The notes: generated from the sequence alone by a model not told the origin. 64,000 nucleotides of DNA from CAVVFX01 sp963777595 (GCA_963777595.1 CAVZRE010000046.1:1-64000), one strand, 5' to 3'; counted from the stretch's first letter, positions 15,712 to 25,648 are shown. Program-made: numbers and translations.

Positions 15712-17045
15712 CGATGCAGCCTGTCGAGCGGCGCAAGGCGAGCTATTCCGCCAACTCCCAATGGATCGTGCAGGGCACGGTTCTGATTATGTCCGCCCTC
15801 TTGCTCGGAGCCTCGGTGGATCATAGCGCGTTAACGGGAATCGACGACGTCGCCATGGGCAATGCCGCCTGGCTGAATCGATTTGCGTTGTTCGTCTGCC
15901 TCGTCACCGTGCTCAAATCCGTGGGGCGGCCCTCCTCTCGTGGAATCATCCGTGTCTTCAAGTCCCCTGTGCTCTGGATCGTGGCCTATCAGTTGATCAT
16001 CTCCGCGCACCGGCTCAATGACGGGCTCTTTTGGGATGAAGCCCGGCTCACCGGAGGGTGGTTCTTACTGGTGCTTGCCATGAGCGCCAGCCCCCCTATG
16101 GCGGCTGAAGACTATTTAGCGGGAATCCGGATGATATTTCGTGTTTTGCTCCTGTTGGCGATTGCAGCGGCTTTTGTCAATCCGCTAGCCGCACTACAGC
16201 AAGACTATAGCGGCGGCATCCTGCCCTGGACTACCGTGCGGTTCGCCGGCATCGCCGCAACACCCAACGGAATGGGGGCGCTGGCCGGCGTAGCGTTTCT
16301 CCTGGAGGCGAGTAAGCTGGCCAAGACCAGACGGCTGCTGGGGTGGGCGGCGGTGTTCGTGGTGATTGCTCTGGGGGAACTGATCCTGGCGCAAGCGAAA
16401 ACCACCATGGCGGGATGTGCGATGGCCGGATCCTATCTGTTAGCCAGCGAATTGGGCCGCCGGCAGTCGTTGTTGGTGCGAACCGTCCTGGCAGTGAGTT
16501 TTGGCGTCGCCATCGTGTGGACTACCCTGACGCTGCTCGGCTTCTGGATTGCCGAGAACGCCGAAGCCATTGAAACCGTTACGGGAAGAACTACGGTCTG
16601 GCGCGTCTTTTGGGAGATGGCGCTCCAAAAACCATGGTTCGGCTATGGCCCGGGCTTATGGATTGTCCTCCAGAACGATGTGATGTTTCCCTACAAATTC
16701 GCGGCTGGAAATGCCCATCTCCAGCCGCTCAATTGCTTCCTGATGGCGGGACTCTTCGGGGTGTTGTGCTGGCTATGTTATGTGGTGGCATTAATTCGCC
16801 AAAGCCGAACGGTCGATCCGTCTTGCAGACCGATTTACAACGCGATCCTGCTGCTTCTTCTGGTGCGTTGTCTGACCGATATGGCACTTGAGCCCGGAGA
16901 CTACTTCATCGTCGGACAGATGCAGATGATCCTGATCGGAATTTTGTTCTGCCGGGAGAAGCGGAAACTCAAGCGCGCCGGCCCCGTGAGGTCTTACCAA
17001 CTGACAACCAGGTTGGCGAAACGGCCGGTTCCTGTCCATGTATAG
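15708..17045 (+). CDS. O-antigen polymerase/ligase-like membrane protein (second copy)
   Basis: About 445 residues with 10-12 predicted membrane helices. The ATG at 15708 overlaps the GT9 stop as ATGA; an upstream ATG at 15693 is possible. A periplasmic loop with RTTVWRVFWEMALQKPWFGYGPG and a later AHLQPLNCFL corresponds to the Wzy_C region of the O-antigen ligase superfamily. It would polymerise repeat units or ligate polymer in the periplasm. Sequence similarity to the copy at 7241 is limited to these motifs. Confidence 0.8.
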   Translation: MTMQPVERRKASYSANSQWIVQGTVLIMSALLLGASVDHSALTGIDDVAMGNAAWLNRFALFVCLVTVLKSVGRPSSRGIIRVFKSPVLWIVAYQLIISAHRLNDGLFWDEARLTGGWFLLVLAMSASPPMAAEDYLAGIRMIFRVLLLLAIAAAFVNPLAALQQDYSGGILPWTTVRFAGIAATPNGMGALAGVAFLLEASKLAKTRRLLGWAAVFVVIALGELILAQAKTTMAGCAMAGSYLLASELGRRQSLLVRTVLAVSFGVAIVWTTLTLLGFWIAENAEAIETVTGRTTVWRVFWEMALQKPWFGYGPGLWIVLQNDVMFPYKFAAGNAHLQPLNCFLMAGLFGVLCWLCYVVALIRQSRTVDPSCRPIYNAILLLLLVRCLTDMALEPGDYFIVGQMQMILIGILFCREKRKLKRAGPVRSYQLTTRLAKRPVPVHV

Positions 17046-17865
17046 AATCGCCGTTTTAATCACCTGTCACAACCGGAAGAAGCACACGATGGCTTGTCTG
17101 GGACACCTGTTCAGTCAGACGCTACCGGAGGACGCCGGCGTAAAAGTCTACCTTGTAGACGATGGCAGCACCGACGGCACTTCGGACGATGTGAGGCTCT
17201 TCTATCCGGCGGTGAACATTATCCCTGCTGATGGGACGCTCTATTGGTCCGGTGGCATGAGGCTCGCTTGGAGACATGCCGCCGAGGCAGATCCGGATGC
17301 TTATGTCTGGCTCAATGACGATACCGCGCTATACCCCGGCGCGCTGCCGTCGCTTCTCGCGATTGCCAAAAGCTTTTCCGCCTCACCTTGCATAGTCGTC
17401 GGATCCTGCCGCGATGCGGTCACGGGCAGCCGTACTTACGGCGGCGAAATCCGGCGCTCGCATCATCCCGCGCAAACCGTCGCTCTTGTTCCCGAGGGCG
17501 TGGAGACCAAACGCTGCGATACATTCAATGGAAACTGCGTTCTGGTCACCCGGGAGGCCTTTCGCGTGGTCGGGCCGCTGCGCTCCTTTAAGCATGCGAT
17601 CGCAGACACCGATTACGGCTTGAGAGCGACTCGCATGGGCATTCCTATTCTTCTCGCCCCAGGCTACTTGGCAACCTGCCAGCGCAACCCGGTTGAAGGC
17701 TCCTGGCGAGATCTGGCTCTACCCCGGAGGCAGCGGCTGAGTCTCCTCGTCAGCTGCAAAGGTCTGCCGCCTTCCGATTGGTGGAGGTTCCTCTGGGGCA
17801 ACGCCGGTCTTCGCGCTCTGCTGTATTGGCCGAGGCCATATTTACGCGTACTGTTGGGACGCTGA
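17038..17865 (+). CDS. Glycosyltransferase family 2 (rhamnosyltransferase-like)
   Basis: The 275-residue protein has a GT-A fold: strand 1 IAVLITCHNRKKHTMACL, the nucleotide-binding VDDGSTDGT (about 40-48) and the DxD-like metal site WLNDDTALYPGAL (about 90-102). The YWSGGMRLAW segment is typical of the rhamnosyltransferase branch. It overlaps the polymerase gene by 8 bases, indicating coupled translation. It would add one sugar to the lipid-linked repeat unit on the cytoplasmic side; donor and acceptor are unknown. Confidence 0.88.
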   Translation: MYRIAVLITCHNRKKHTMACLGHLFSQTLPEDAGVKVYLVDDGSTDGTSDDVRLFYPAVNIIPADGTLYWSGGMRLAWRHAAEADPDAYVWLNDDTALYPGALPSLLAIAKSFSASPCIVVGSCRDAVTGSRTYGGEIRRSHHPAQTVALVPEGVETKRCDTFNGNCVLVTREAFRVVGPLRSFKHAIADTDYGLRATRMGIPILLAPGYLATCQRNPVEGSWRDLALPRRQRLSLLVSCKGLPPSDWWRFLWGNAGLRALLYWPRPYLRVLLGR

Positions 17866-17925
17866 CCTCTCGCCCCCGCTACAAAAATACCTTCCGCACC
17901 ATTTACCGACTCTTTCGAGAATCAG

Positions 17926-20250
17926 ATGACGTCCAAAACGCTTGCTACGCAGTGCACTTCGCACTTGGAAGCTCTTTCCGGCCAAAGGTTGCCCTGGCGT
18001 GTCGTTTTCTGCACGAACTTCCTGGCTCCTTACTGGTTGCCGACGTTGAGGTTGCTTACCAATGTGGTCCAGGCCTTCACGGTTCTGGTGTCTACAAAAA
18101 TGGAAGAAGACCGTCCGTGGAAAGTGGACTGGCGCGGCGTGCCCGTGATTCTCCAACGCTCCCTATCCATGAAGACTTCCTCCCGGCATCCCAAGGGATT
18201 CAGCCAGGCCCAGATTATCCATTTCCCATACGACACATCACTACAGTTGTGCCGTCTTCGCCCCGACGTCATCATCTCCATGGAGATGGGTGCGCGCTCG
18301 GTGTTGTCCGCGCTTTATTGCGCCGCGGTGCCCTCCTGCCGTCTCGTCATCTGGGCGGACGTTTCGGAAATTACTGAAAGAGGCCGCGGACCGGTACGGA
18401 TGTGGCTGCGGCGCTGGCTGGTTCGCCGCGCTGCCGCCTTAGTGGTGAATGGTGCGAGCGGACGAAGATACGTCGAATCGCTTGGAGGGTCCGGTGAGCG
18501 CATCCACACCATTCCCTACACGACCGATGTCGAGTTGTTTCTGCGTCAACCGGCCCTTCGCCAACCCGCGGTGCGCAGCAGGTTATTGTGCGTTGGGCAA
18601 CTGATCCCCCGCAAGGGCATTTTTCCGTTCCTGGCTGCCTGTACCCGTTGGTGCGAACAGCATCGGAGCCGTAGCCTGGACATTCTGATCGTCGGCGACG
18701 GGGAACTCTGGAGCGCTCTCGAATCATTGGAGCGTCCGGACAACATGTCAATCGAACTAAGACGATCAACCCAGTACTCGGATATGCCGGAGGTTTACCA
18801 GCTCGGGGGCGTGCTGGTGCTGCCCACCCTGGCTGACACATGGGCGCTGGTGGTGAACGAGGCTATGGCGGCCGGGTTGCCCGTCCTCGGCAGCATCTAT
18901 AGCCAGGCTGTGGACGATATGGTGGTTGACGGTCTAAACGGCTGGAAGTTCCGCAGCGACGATCCGGAAGACTCCTACCGTGCCCTCTCCGTAGTCATGG
19001 ATTGCTCAGACGGCCAATTGGCCGCTATGGGGAAAGCCGCTAGAGAGGCCTCGGCGATCATTCGGCCGGAGCTGGTTGCCGGTCTCGTTACCCAGGTCAT
19101 CGAGAAGGTATCGCGCAGCCGGGGCGCGATCCTGACCAACATGCTTTCTCCCTATCGCATCCCGGTTTACAGCGCGATCGGGCGTGCCTTCGACGTGACG
19201 GTGCTGACGTCGAAACACGAAAAAAATCGCACTCACTGGCAAGCTCCGTCCCAAATCCCCAGGAGTTTCTCGACCCGGCAGTCGTTTGGGTTTCTGCTCA
19301 CGCTGCGCAAGAAAACTCGCGGCCGGACCTTCGACGTCAGAAACCTTCAGCTACCTCTCGGCGTGCTCCTGGACTTGCCCCGCTTGCGTCCGGACTGGAT
19401 TATTTCCATTGAGATGGGGGTTCGTAGCTTGATAGCGCTCATGTACTCCTGCATCAGGGGCATACCCCTCTGGGTGTGGTGGGGCGGCACGATGGTCACC
19501 GAGCGCCACATCGGATTCTTCAGGAAAAGGGTCCGTAAGTTCATGGTGAAGCACATCGATCACTGGATCAGCTACGGCGTCTCGTCTACCGAATACCTGA
19601 ACAGCATCGGCGTGAGCCCCTCCCGTATCCTGACCATCCAGAACTGTGCCGCGCCGCTGGCGCAGAGCCATCAGCCGTCACGTTCCCAGGGCCAGCCCGG
19701 TAAGCTGCGGTTGCTCTGCGTCGGGCAATTGATCGGGCGCAAGGGCATTGACGAACTGATTCGCGGCCTGGCATCCCTCCAGGCGGAAGGTCTCCGCTGT
19801 TCGTTGACGCTTCTGGGCTCCGGCCCGGAAAAGATCAATCTCCAGCGCCTCGCCGCGGAGCTAGGCGTTGAGGAGATACGTTTCGCCGGCGAGGTTCTTC
19901 CCGAAGATGTCGGCCGCTGCTATCTCGAGGCGGATTGCGTAGTCTTTCCGACCATGGAAGATGTCTGGGGCCTGGTGGTGAATGAAGCCATCCTTGCCGG
20001 TGTGCCGGTTCTCTGTTCGGTCTACGCCGGATGCGTAGGTGAGCTGGTGCCACCCGAGTATCGCTTCGATCCCTGTGATCCGGAAAGTGTCAAACATGCA
20101 TTGCGGAGCGCCTTTCGAGGTGACATAAAGCCGATTCCACGATCCGTGTTGCGCACTCCCGAATCCGTCGCGCAGGATATTATCGCCGCTATTGAAAATG
20201 AGCTTGCCGGGATGCGGTCCGGCGAGCGCTCTATGGTTGCTCCAGTATGA
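17926..20250 (+). CDS. Tandem fusion of two GT4 glycosyltransferases
   Basis: The 774-residue protein is two homologous GT4 enzymes in one chain. Module 1 spans about 24-395 and module 2 about 399-770. Matching landmarks include LRPDVIISMEMGARS versus LRPDWIISIEMGVRS, LLCVGQLIPRKGI versus LLCVGQLIGRKGI, and DTWALVVNEAMAAGLPVL versus DVWGLVVNEAILAGVPVL. Single GT4 enzymes are about 370-400 residues, so each half is full length. Both halves keep the C-terminal donor-site Glu (VVNEA). The chain may add two consecutive sugars. It arose by in-frame duplication and divergence; conserved blocks are near-identical while linkers differ widely, so the event is old. Confidence 0.9.
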   Translation: MTSKTLATQCTSHLEALSGQRLPWRVVFCTNFLAPYWLPTLRLLTNVVQAFTVLVSTKMEEDRPWKVDWRGVPVILQRSLSMKTSSRHPKGFSQAQIIHFPYDTSLQLCRLRPDVIISMEMGARSVLSALYCAAVPSCRLVIWADVSEITERGRGPVRMWLRRWLVRRAAALVVNGASGRRYVESLGGSGERIHTIPYTTDVELFLRQPALRQPAVRSRLLCVGQLIPRKGIFPFLAACTRWCEQHRSRSLDILIVGDGELWSALESLERPDNMSIELRRSTQYSDMPEVYQLGGVLVLPTLADTWALVVNEAMAAGLPVLGSIYSQAVDDMVVDGLNGWKFRSDDPEDSYRALSVVMDCSDGQLAAMGKAAREASAIIRPELVAGLVTQVIEKVSRSRGAILTNMLSPYRIPVYSAIGRAFDVTVLTSKHEKNRTHWQAPSQIPRSFSTRQSFGFLLTLRKKTRGRTFDVRNLQLPLGVLLDLPRLRPDWIISIEMGVRSLIALMYSCIRGIPLWVWWGGTMVTERHIGFFRKRVRKFMVKHIDHWISYGVSSTEYLNSIGVSPSRILTIQNCAAPLAQSHQPSRSQGQPGKLRLLCVGQLIGRKGIDELIRGLASLQAEGLRCSLTLLGSGPEKINLQRLAAELGVEEIRFAGEVLPEDVGRCYLEADCVVFPTMEDVWGLVVNEAILAGVPVLCSVYAGCVGELVPPEYRFDPCDPESVKHALRSAFRGDIKPIPRSVLRTPESVAQDIIAAIENELAGMRSGERSMVAPV

Positions 20251-20254
20251 CGAA

Positions 20255-21466
20255 ATGAAAATTCTCACTGTTCATAACAAATATAAACAGAGGGGTGGCG
20301 AAGATGAGGTTCAGGAGGAGGAGCAGTTGTTGCTTCAGTCGAAGGGCCACCAGGTCCGGCAAGTAACCTTCGACAACAGCGGGATCAACAAGCTTACCGC
20401 GATACGTATTGGACTGAGTACTCCATGGTCTCAGGCATCTTACCGACTGGTTACCGCCTCGATCAAAGCATGGCGGCCGGATGTTGTAACGGTGCATAAC
20501 TTCTTCCCCTTGGCATCCCCGTCCGTGCATTATGCGGCGTTCAGGATGGGTATACCGGTCGTCCAGACCCTGCACAATTACAGGATTCTCTGCCCAGGCG
20601 CGCTCCTGTCCAGAAACAGTGCTCCCTGCGAAGACTGCCTTCATAGCTGGCTCCCCTGGCGAGGGATATTGCACCGCTGTTACCGGGGAAGCGCCTTGCA
20701 GACCTCCGCGGTCTCGCTGATGATCGCCGTCCACCGGACTTTGCGTACCTGGGAGAGAACGGTTTCCCAATTCATCGCTGTCTCGGAATTCGAAAAGCAG
20801 AAATTCGTCCAGGGCGGCTTTTCAGAACGCAAGATCATCGTGAAACCGAACTTCGTGTTGAACTCCGGCAATCCCGGGACAGGGGGCGGAGAATTTGTCT
20901 TCGTCGGCCGGTTGACTCTTGAGAAGGGTGTGAGGACTTTGCTCGCCGCTATGGCCCTGACGGATTCGGAGGCAAAACTTGCGATTGTGGGCGACGGTCC
21001 CTTGGAACCCGAAGTGCGAAGCGCCGCTGCCAAGGATCCCCGTATTCGGTATTTAGGCCGCATTCCACAAAGAGAGGTCTTGGAATTGGTCGGCTCGGCG
21101 GCTTCTTTGATCTTTCCCTCCGAATGGTATGAAACCTTCGGCCGCGTCGCTGTCGAAGCCTTTGCCCGCGGGACGCCGGTGATCGCGGCGCGAATCGGGG
21201 CCGTTGCCGAAATTGTCGAGGATGGCCGGACCGGGCTCCAGTTTACTCCGGGAGACCCTCAGGATCTGGCGCAAAAGATAACGTGGGTACGCGCTCACCC
21301 CCAACACATGGCGCACATGCGAATAGCAGCACGCCAGGAATTCGAAATGAAATATACCGCGGAGCGAAACTACGGTCTTCTCATGGAGGCGTACGAGAGC
21401 GCAATTGCGTCGCGTCGCCAACCCACCTTCAAGGGCTATGAGGGTTCTCTTCAGGAATGGTCATGA
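20255..21466 (+). CDS. Glycosyltransferase family 4
   Basis: The 403-residue protein starts at ATG 20255, 4 bases after the tandem GT4 ends; the frame is open further upstream but inside that gene. The N-domain opens MKILTVHNKYKQRGGEDEV, a pattern typical of GT4 enzymes in exopolysaccharide loci. A Cys-rich loop (CPGALLSRNSAPCEDC) is common in that branch. The C-domain has FVFVGRLTLEKGVRTLL and the donor Glu region EWYETFGRVAVEAFARGTPV. A retaining transferase acting on the lipid-linked intermediate is expected; sugar unknown. Confidence 0.92.
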   Translation: MKILTVHNKYKQRGGEDEVQEEEQLLLQSKGHQVRQVTFDNSGINKLTAIRIGLSTPWSQASYRLVTASIKAWRPDVVTVHNFFPLASPSVHYAAFRMGIPVVQTLHNYRILCPGALLSRNSAPCEDCLHSWLPWRGILHRCYRGSALQTSAVSLMIAVHRTLRTWERTVSQFIAVSEFEKQKFVQGGFSERKIIVKPNFVLNSGNPGTGGGEFVFVGRLTLEKGVRTLLAAMALTDSEAKLAIVGDGPLEPEVRSAAAKDPRIRYLGRIPQREVLELVGSAASLIFPSEWYETFGRVAVEAFARGTPVIAARIGAVAEIVEDGRTGLQFTPGDPQDLAQKITWVRAHPQHMAHMRIAARQEFEMKYTAERNYGLLMEAYESAIASRRQPTFKGYEGSLQEWS

Positions 21467-22257
21467 TACCGATTCGGATGACGCCACAAGATACCTACAT
21501 ACTGGGCATGAAAGTCAGCCCCACCAGCTATAGCCATACATCCAACCTGATTTGCGAATGGTCAAGCCAGCATCTATCCAAGTACGTCTGCGTCGCTTGC
21601 GTGAACAATGTCATGGAAGCTTATGACAATGAGCGCTTTCAACGCGTGATGAACCTGGCGGATCTGGTCACACCCGACGGAATGCCGGTGGTTTGGGGAT
21701 TGCGGTTGCTGGGCAATCCAATGGCTACCCGGGTCTATGGGCCTGACCTTACTTCCATCCTGTTGCAAGACGCCGCCGAGCGAGGGTTGACAGTGGGCTT
21801 CTATGGCGCCTCGCCGGATACGCTGAAACGGCTGCTCAGTGTCGTGACGAAGCGTTTTCCCGGCCTGCGGATCGTCTACAGTTACTCGCCTCCCTTCCGC
21901 GCCTTGACCTCAGAGGAGGATGAACAAGTGATTCAGGATGTCAATCGCTCGGGCGCGCGCATCCTCTTTATTGGCCTCAATACTCCCAAACAGGATTACT
22001 GGATGGCCGAGCATCAAGGTCGCGTGCAGTCGGTGATGGTTGGCGTAGGCGCCGCCTTTGACTTTCTGGCGGGTACCAAGCGGCAGGCCTCGCGTTGGAT
22101 GATGAGCGCTGGTCTGGAGTGGGTCTTCCGGTTGGTGACGGAACCCCGCCGCTTGTGGAAGCGATACTTCAAACATAACCCTCGGTTTGTTGTATTGTTC
22201 GTCCTGCAAGTAATAAAACAGAAGGGCTGGTTTCGCCCCGTACCGGCCCCGCGATGA
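21463..22257 (+). CDS. WecG/TagA/CpsF family glycosyltransferase (GT26)
   Basis: About 264 residues. The ATG at 21463 overlaps the previous stop as ATGA and lies 6 bases after AGGA (21453-21456), which favours it over ATG 21457. Family landmarks are VNNVMEAYDNERF, LVTPDGMPVVWGLRLLG, VGFYGASPDTL, ILFIGLNTPKQDYWM and GVGAAFDFLAGTKRQA, in the usual order. The C-terminal tail with EPRRLWKRYF is present as in membrane-associated members. These enzymes transfer ManNAc(A), glucose or related sugars as the second residue onto the lipid carrier. The donor here is unknown. Confidence 0.93.
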   Translation: MIPIRMTPQDTYILGMKVSPTSYSHTSNLICEWSSQHLSKYVCVACVNNVMEAYDNERFQRVMNLADLVTPDGMPVVWGLRLLGNPMATRVYGPDLTSILLQDAAERGLTVGFYGASPDTLKRLLSVVTKRFPGLRIVYSYSPPFRALTSEEDEQVIQDVNRSGARILFIGLNTPKQDYWMAEHQGRVQSVMVGVGAAFDFLAGTKRQASRWMMSAGLEWVFRLVTEPRRLWKRYFKHNPRFVVLFVLQVIKQKGWFRPVPAPR

Positions 22258-22384
22258 AGAGTCGCTGATTGTAATGCGCCGGATCCCCATCCGCGCCGCA
22301 CAAATTTGAAGAGCGGCTCTCATTGCCGGTCACCCGTCCGGCGCGGTCCACGCCGAATTAGAACTTAAGTCATACGAGTCTCGA

Positions 22385-23314
22385 ATGCATCCGTCACTTC
22401 GCAACAAAGCCGCAACTAACCTGTTTCTCCTCTTCGACCGCGTAGGCGTTCATCTGCTTCCAAAGCACTTCTACACACCGGTCGCGGACTATAACTGGCT
22501 ACGCTCTAACACGCAAGCCTGGTCGCCGCCATGGGAAATGTCAGGTGTCCGCTGGGACCTTGACGAACAACTGGCGTGGCTCAAACAAGTCTGTTCGCCA
22601 TACCACGACGAAGTTGCCGGGTTGCAGTTTTATAAGAATCTGCAAACCGCCGGCGTGGGGCTTGGATACGGCCCTATTGAGTCGCAAGTCCTGCACTGCT
22701 TCGTCCGTCAGTTCGCTCCCCGCAGGATTATCGAGGTAGGCTGCGGGGTCAGCACCGCGTGCATGTTGGAAGCGGTGCGGAGAAACCAAAGCGAGGGAAG
22801 GCCCGGGAGCGAGATTGTCTGTATCGAGCCTTTCCCGAAAAAGCAGTTCACCAGTATTTCCGGAATCACGCATATCGAGTCCCTGGTGCAGACGGTGGAT
22901 CGTTCCGTATTCGATACGTTGAACGCAGGGGATCTGCTCTTCATCGACTCCAGCCATGCCGTCAAAACAGGATCGGATGTCTGTACGCTGGTGCTGCAAG
23001 TCCTGCCTAAACTGCGCCCCGGCGTTCATATCCACATCCATGACATTTTCTTCCCATATCTCTACCCGCCGGACGTATTGAATTCGATTTTCGGGTGGCA
23101 GGAGACAGCACTGCTAGCTGCCTTGCTGAGCGGAAATTCGCGATTCCGTGTCAGCGCCTCGTTGTCTGGTCTGCACTACGGCAGGCAGGAGGCCTTGAAG
23201 AGATTGCTGCCCGACTACCGGCCGCGAAGCTGCCAGTTCGGCATTGCGGCTCCCCAGGAAGATGCAGATTTACATTTTCCTAGCTCTATCTATCTGGAAG
23301 TGATCGCGCCATAA
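22385..23314 (+). CDS. Class I SAM-dependent methyltransferase (Methyltransf_24-like)
   Basis: The 309-residue protein has motif I RRIIEVGCGVSTACML (about 118-133), an acidic residue after strand 2 (VCIEPFP) and LLFIDSSHAVKTGSDV, the signature of the Methyltransf_24 group, whose characterised members methylate sugars or small molecules. A late HIHDIFFPYLYPPD loop carries potential metal ligands (HxHD). It follows the GT26 gene after 127 bases with no obvious terminator. It probably methylates a hydroxyl of the polysaccharide repeat unit. Confidence 0.85.
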   Translation: MHPSLRNKAATNLFLLFDRVGVHLLPKHFYTPVADYNWLRSNTQAWSPPWEMSGVRWDLDEQLAWLKQVCSPYHDEVAGLQFYKNLQTAGVGLGYGPIESQVLHCFVRQFAPRRIIEVGCGVSTACMLEAVRRNQSEGRPGSEIVCIEPFPKKQFTSISGITHIESLVQTVDRSVFDTLNAGDLLFIDSSHAVKTGSDVCTLVLQVLPKLRPGVHIHIHDIFFPYLYPPDVLNSIFGWQETALLAALLSGNSRFRVSASLSGLHYGRQEALKRLLPDYRPRSCQFGIAAPQEDADLHFPSSIYLEVIAP

Positions 23315-23356
23315 AGTTTCCCGGCGGGTCGACCGATCTAGAGAGTGAGATTAGTC

Positions 23357-25630
23357 ATGAAACACGTCTTCACCTCGACCCTGCTGCTCCTCAGTCTGGG
23401 TAGCTTTCCCGCCGGCGCATCTGAGAACTCAGTCGGCCCTCGCCTCTTGGTCCCTGACCGCGGTCAAGGGAATGTGGCTGCTCATCACGTTTTCGATGAC
23501 GGCCCAGCCGGGTTTCAGACGGGTCTTTACGACTCTTTGCATCCCATGATCAATGCCGCAATGAACTACAGCACCTACTTTGGAGGCTCCGGTAACACTA
23601 CCGTCACCAGCGTGGCGTTCGATACCTATGGAAATGCGATTGTCGCTGGATGGACGATTGCTTCCGATCTCCCGGCGAACGGCGTCAAGACGAAAAACAG
23701 CGGGAGCGTGGATGCGTTCGTAGCCAAGTTATCGGCCGGAGGAAACCGGATTGTCTGGTGTACCTATCTGGGCGGAAGTGGAGACGACCGGGCTTTCGGC
23801 GTCGCCGTCGATAGTTCCAATAACGTCTATGTGACCGGCTGGACTCAGTCGTCCAACTTCCCGTTATTGGGAGCCGTCCAGACGAAGTTGTCTGGCGGCC
23901 GCGATGCCTTTGTCACGAAACTGAATTCTACAGGCACCGCCATTCTCTATAGCACCTACCTTGGAGGGAATAACTACGATCAGGGCAACGCCATCACGGT
24001 AGATTCCACGGGTGCCGCTTATATCACCGGTAACACCACCTCGACCAATTTTCCTGCGGTGAATGCTTACCAGTCTACTTACGGCGGTCAGCAGGATGCT
24101 TTTATAGCCAAATTGAACGCGGCTGGCAATGCGTTAGTGTTCAGCACCTATCTCGGAGGCTACGGTGTCGATCAAGGGATTGGAATTGCGCTCGACGCAT
24201 CCCTCGATGTCTATATCACCGGATCGACATATTCGTCGAACTTCCCGGTTGTGAATGCCACTCAACCTGTTATCGGAGGCGGTGAGGACGCGTTCGTTGC
24301 AGAATTGAGTTCCGCAGGCAAAGTGCTCCTTTTCGGGACCTTTATTGGCGGGTCGGGTGGAACCGCAGGTCTCGAGGAGATTGGAAATGCGGTTGCCGTG
24401 GATCCCTCCGGAAACGTCTATGTGGCCGGCGTGACCAGTTCAAGCAATTTTCCGACGACGGCCGGCGCCTATCAGCAAACCCTGAACAACGCCGGCGCCG
24501 AGGATCACGGGTTCGCATGGAAGATCAATAGCGGCAAAACCCAGATTATTTATTCCACCTATCTGGCCGGAACGAATATGGATCTGGTCAACGGCCTTGC
24601 CGTGGATCCTGCTGGAAACGCCTATCTCGTCGGTTCCACCAGTTCTACTAACTTCCCGATCGTGCGCGCTTTCCAGGCTGCCATTACGGGTCTGACGAGC
24701 GGTTTCATCTTGAAACTCAACCCTACGGGGTCGGGCCTCATCTACGGCAGTTACCTCGGGGGAAGCGCGTCGGATTCAGCGAATGGCGTAGCCGTGGATT
24801 CCAGGCAGAACGTCGTGATCGGTGGCGTGTCCAGCTCGGGTGATTTTCCGCTCCAAAACGCCGCCCAATCCTACAGCGAAGCCCCCCTGAGTGGCTTTGT
24901 GACGCGCGTGGTCTCAGGGTGGTACCCCATTACTTTCTCGAGTGGGCTGTGGAATTTCGATGTCTGTCACGATGCCGGTTTTGACGGCGCCTCATCGACC
25001 CAAACCTACACGTATTACGGTGAAGCGACTGACGTCCCGATCGTCGGCGATTGGAACGGCACCGGCGCCACTAAAATCGGCGTCTTCCGCAACGGCACGT
25101 GGATTCTGAATATGAATGGAACCGGCAAGAACTCTTCCTCCGATCGCCAGTTCACATTTGGCCAGGCGGGCGATATCCCCATCGTCGGAGACTGGGACGG
25201 CACCGGTTTCCTCAAGGCAGGCCTGTTTCGCAAGGGCCTGTTTATCCTGGACCTTAGTGGCCACATGTCCGGCGTGCCGACCGGAAAGCAGGATCTGAGT
25301 TTTACCTTCGGCCTGTCTACGGATATCCCGGTGGCTGGTGATTGGGGAAGCACAGGTGTCACAAAAATCGGCGTCTTCCGTAGCGGAACATGGATGCTGG
25401 ATACCAATAATGACCACACTTGGGATGCGGGAGACCAAACCTTCTATTACGGCCAGGCTGGTGATATTCCGGTCGTAGGCGATTGGGATGGCTCCGGAAC
25501 CGTTAAGATCGGCATCAGCCGCGCCGGTGGTTGGACACTCAACATCGAAGGGGGTGGCCAATATCAGACGGGTGTCGATGGGACTTTCTACTATGGGAAC
25601 TCGACCGACACGTTCCTCGTGGGGCACTAA
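23357..25630 (+). CDS. Secreted SBBP-repeat beta-propeller protein with VCBS-like C-terminal repeats
   Basis: The protein has about 757 residues (ATG 23357; GTG 23345 is also in frame) with a signal peptide of about 22 residues. Residues 70-520 contain about seven SBBP-type repeats of some 55-65 residues with the pattern YSTYLGGxxxDxxxxIxVDxxGxxYITGxTxSxNFP, each likely a propeller blade. Residues 545-757 contain four repeats of about 50 residues centred on IPIVGDWDGTGxxKxGxFRxG, like integrin/VCBS repeats. The protein is exported and could sit on the cell surface or bind polymer. It ends the plus-strand operon. Confidence 0.85.
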   Translation: MKHVFTSTLLLLSLGSFPAGASENSVGPRLLVPDRGQGNVAAHHVFDDGPAGFQTGLYDSLHPMINAAMNYSTYFGGSGNTTVTSVAFDTYGNAIVAGWTIASDLPANGVKTKNSGSVDAFVAKLSAGGNRIVWCTYLGGSGDDRAFGVAVDSSNNVYVTGWTQSSNFPLLGAVQTKLSGGRDAFVTKLNSTGTAILYSTYLGGNNYDQGNAITVDSTGAAYITGNTTSTNFPAVNAYQSTYGGQQDAFIAKLNAAGNALVFSTYLGGYGVDQGIGIALDASLDVYITGSTYSSNFPVVNATQPVIGGGEDAFVAELSSAGKVLLFGTFIGGSGGTAGLEEIGNAVAVDPSGNVYVAGVTSSSNFPTTAGAYQQTLNNAGAEDHGFAWKINSGKTQIIYSTYLAGTNMDLVNGLAVDPAGNAYLVGSTSSTNFPIVRAFQAAITGLTSGFILKLNPTGSGLIYGSYLGGSASDSANGVAVDSRQNVVIGGVSSSGDFPLQNAAQSYSEAPLSGFVTRVVSGWYPITFSSGLWNFDVCHDAGFDGASSTQTYTYYGEATDVPIVGDWNGTGATKIGVFRNGTWILNMNGTGKNSSSDRQFTFGQAGDIPIVGDWDGTGFLKAGLFRKGLFILDLSGHMSGVPTGKQDLSFTFGLSTDIPVAGDWGSTGVTKIGVFRSGTWMLDTNNDHTWDAGDQTFYYGQAGDIPVVGDWDGSGTVKIGISRAGGWTLNIEGGGQYQTGVDGTFYYGNSTDTFLVGH

Positions 25631-25648
25631 TACTAATCGTCTGCGAGC

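Noticed and set aside
23560..25620. Possible DNA tandem or CRISPR-like repeats
   Set aside because: The periodicity is at the protein level (SBBP and VCBS-like repeats); the DNA copies are too divergent and in frame.
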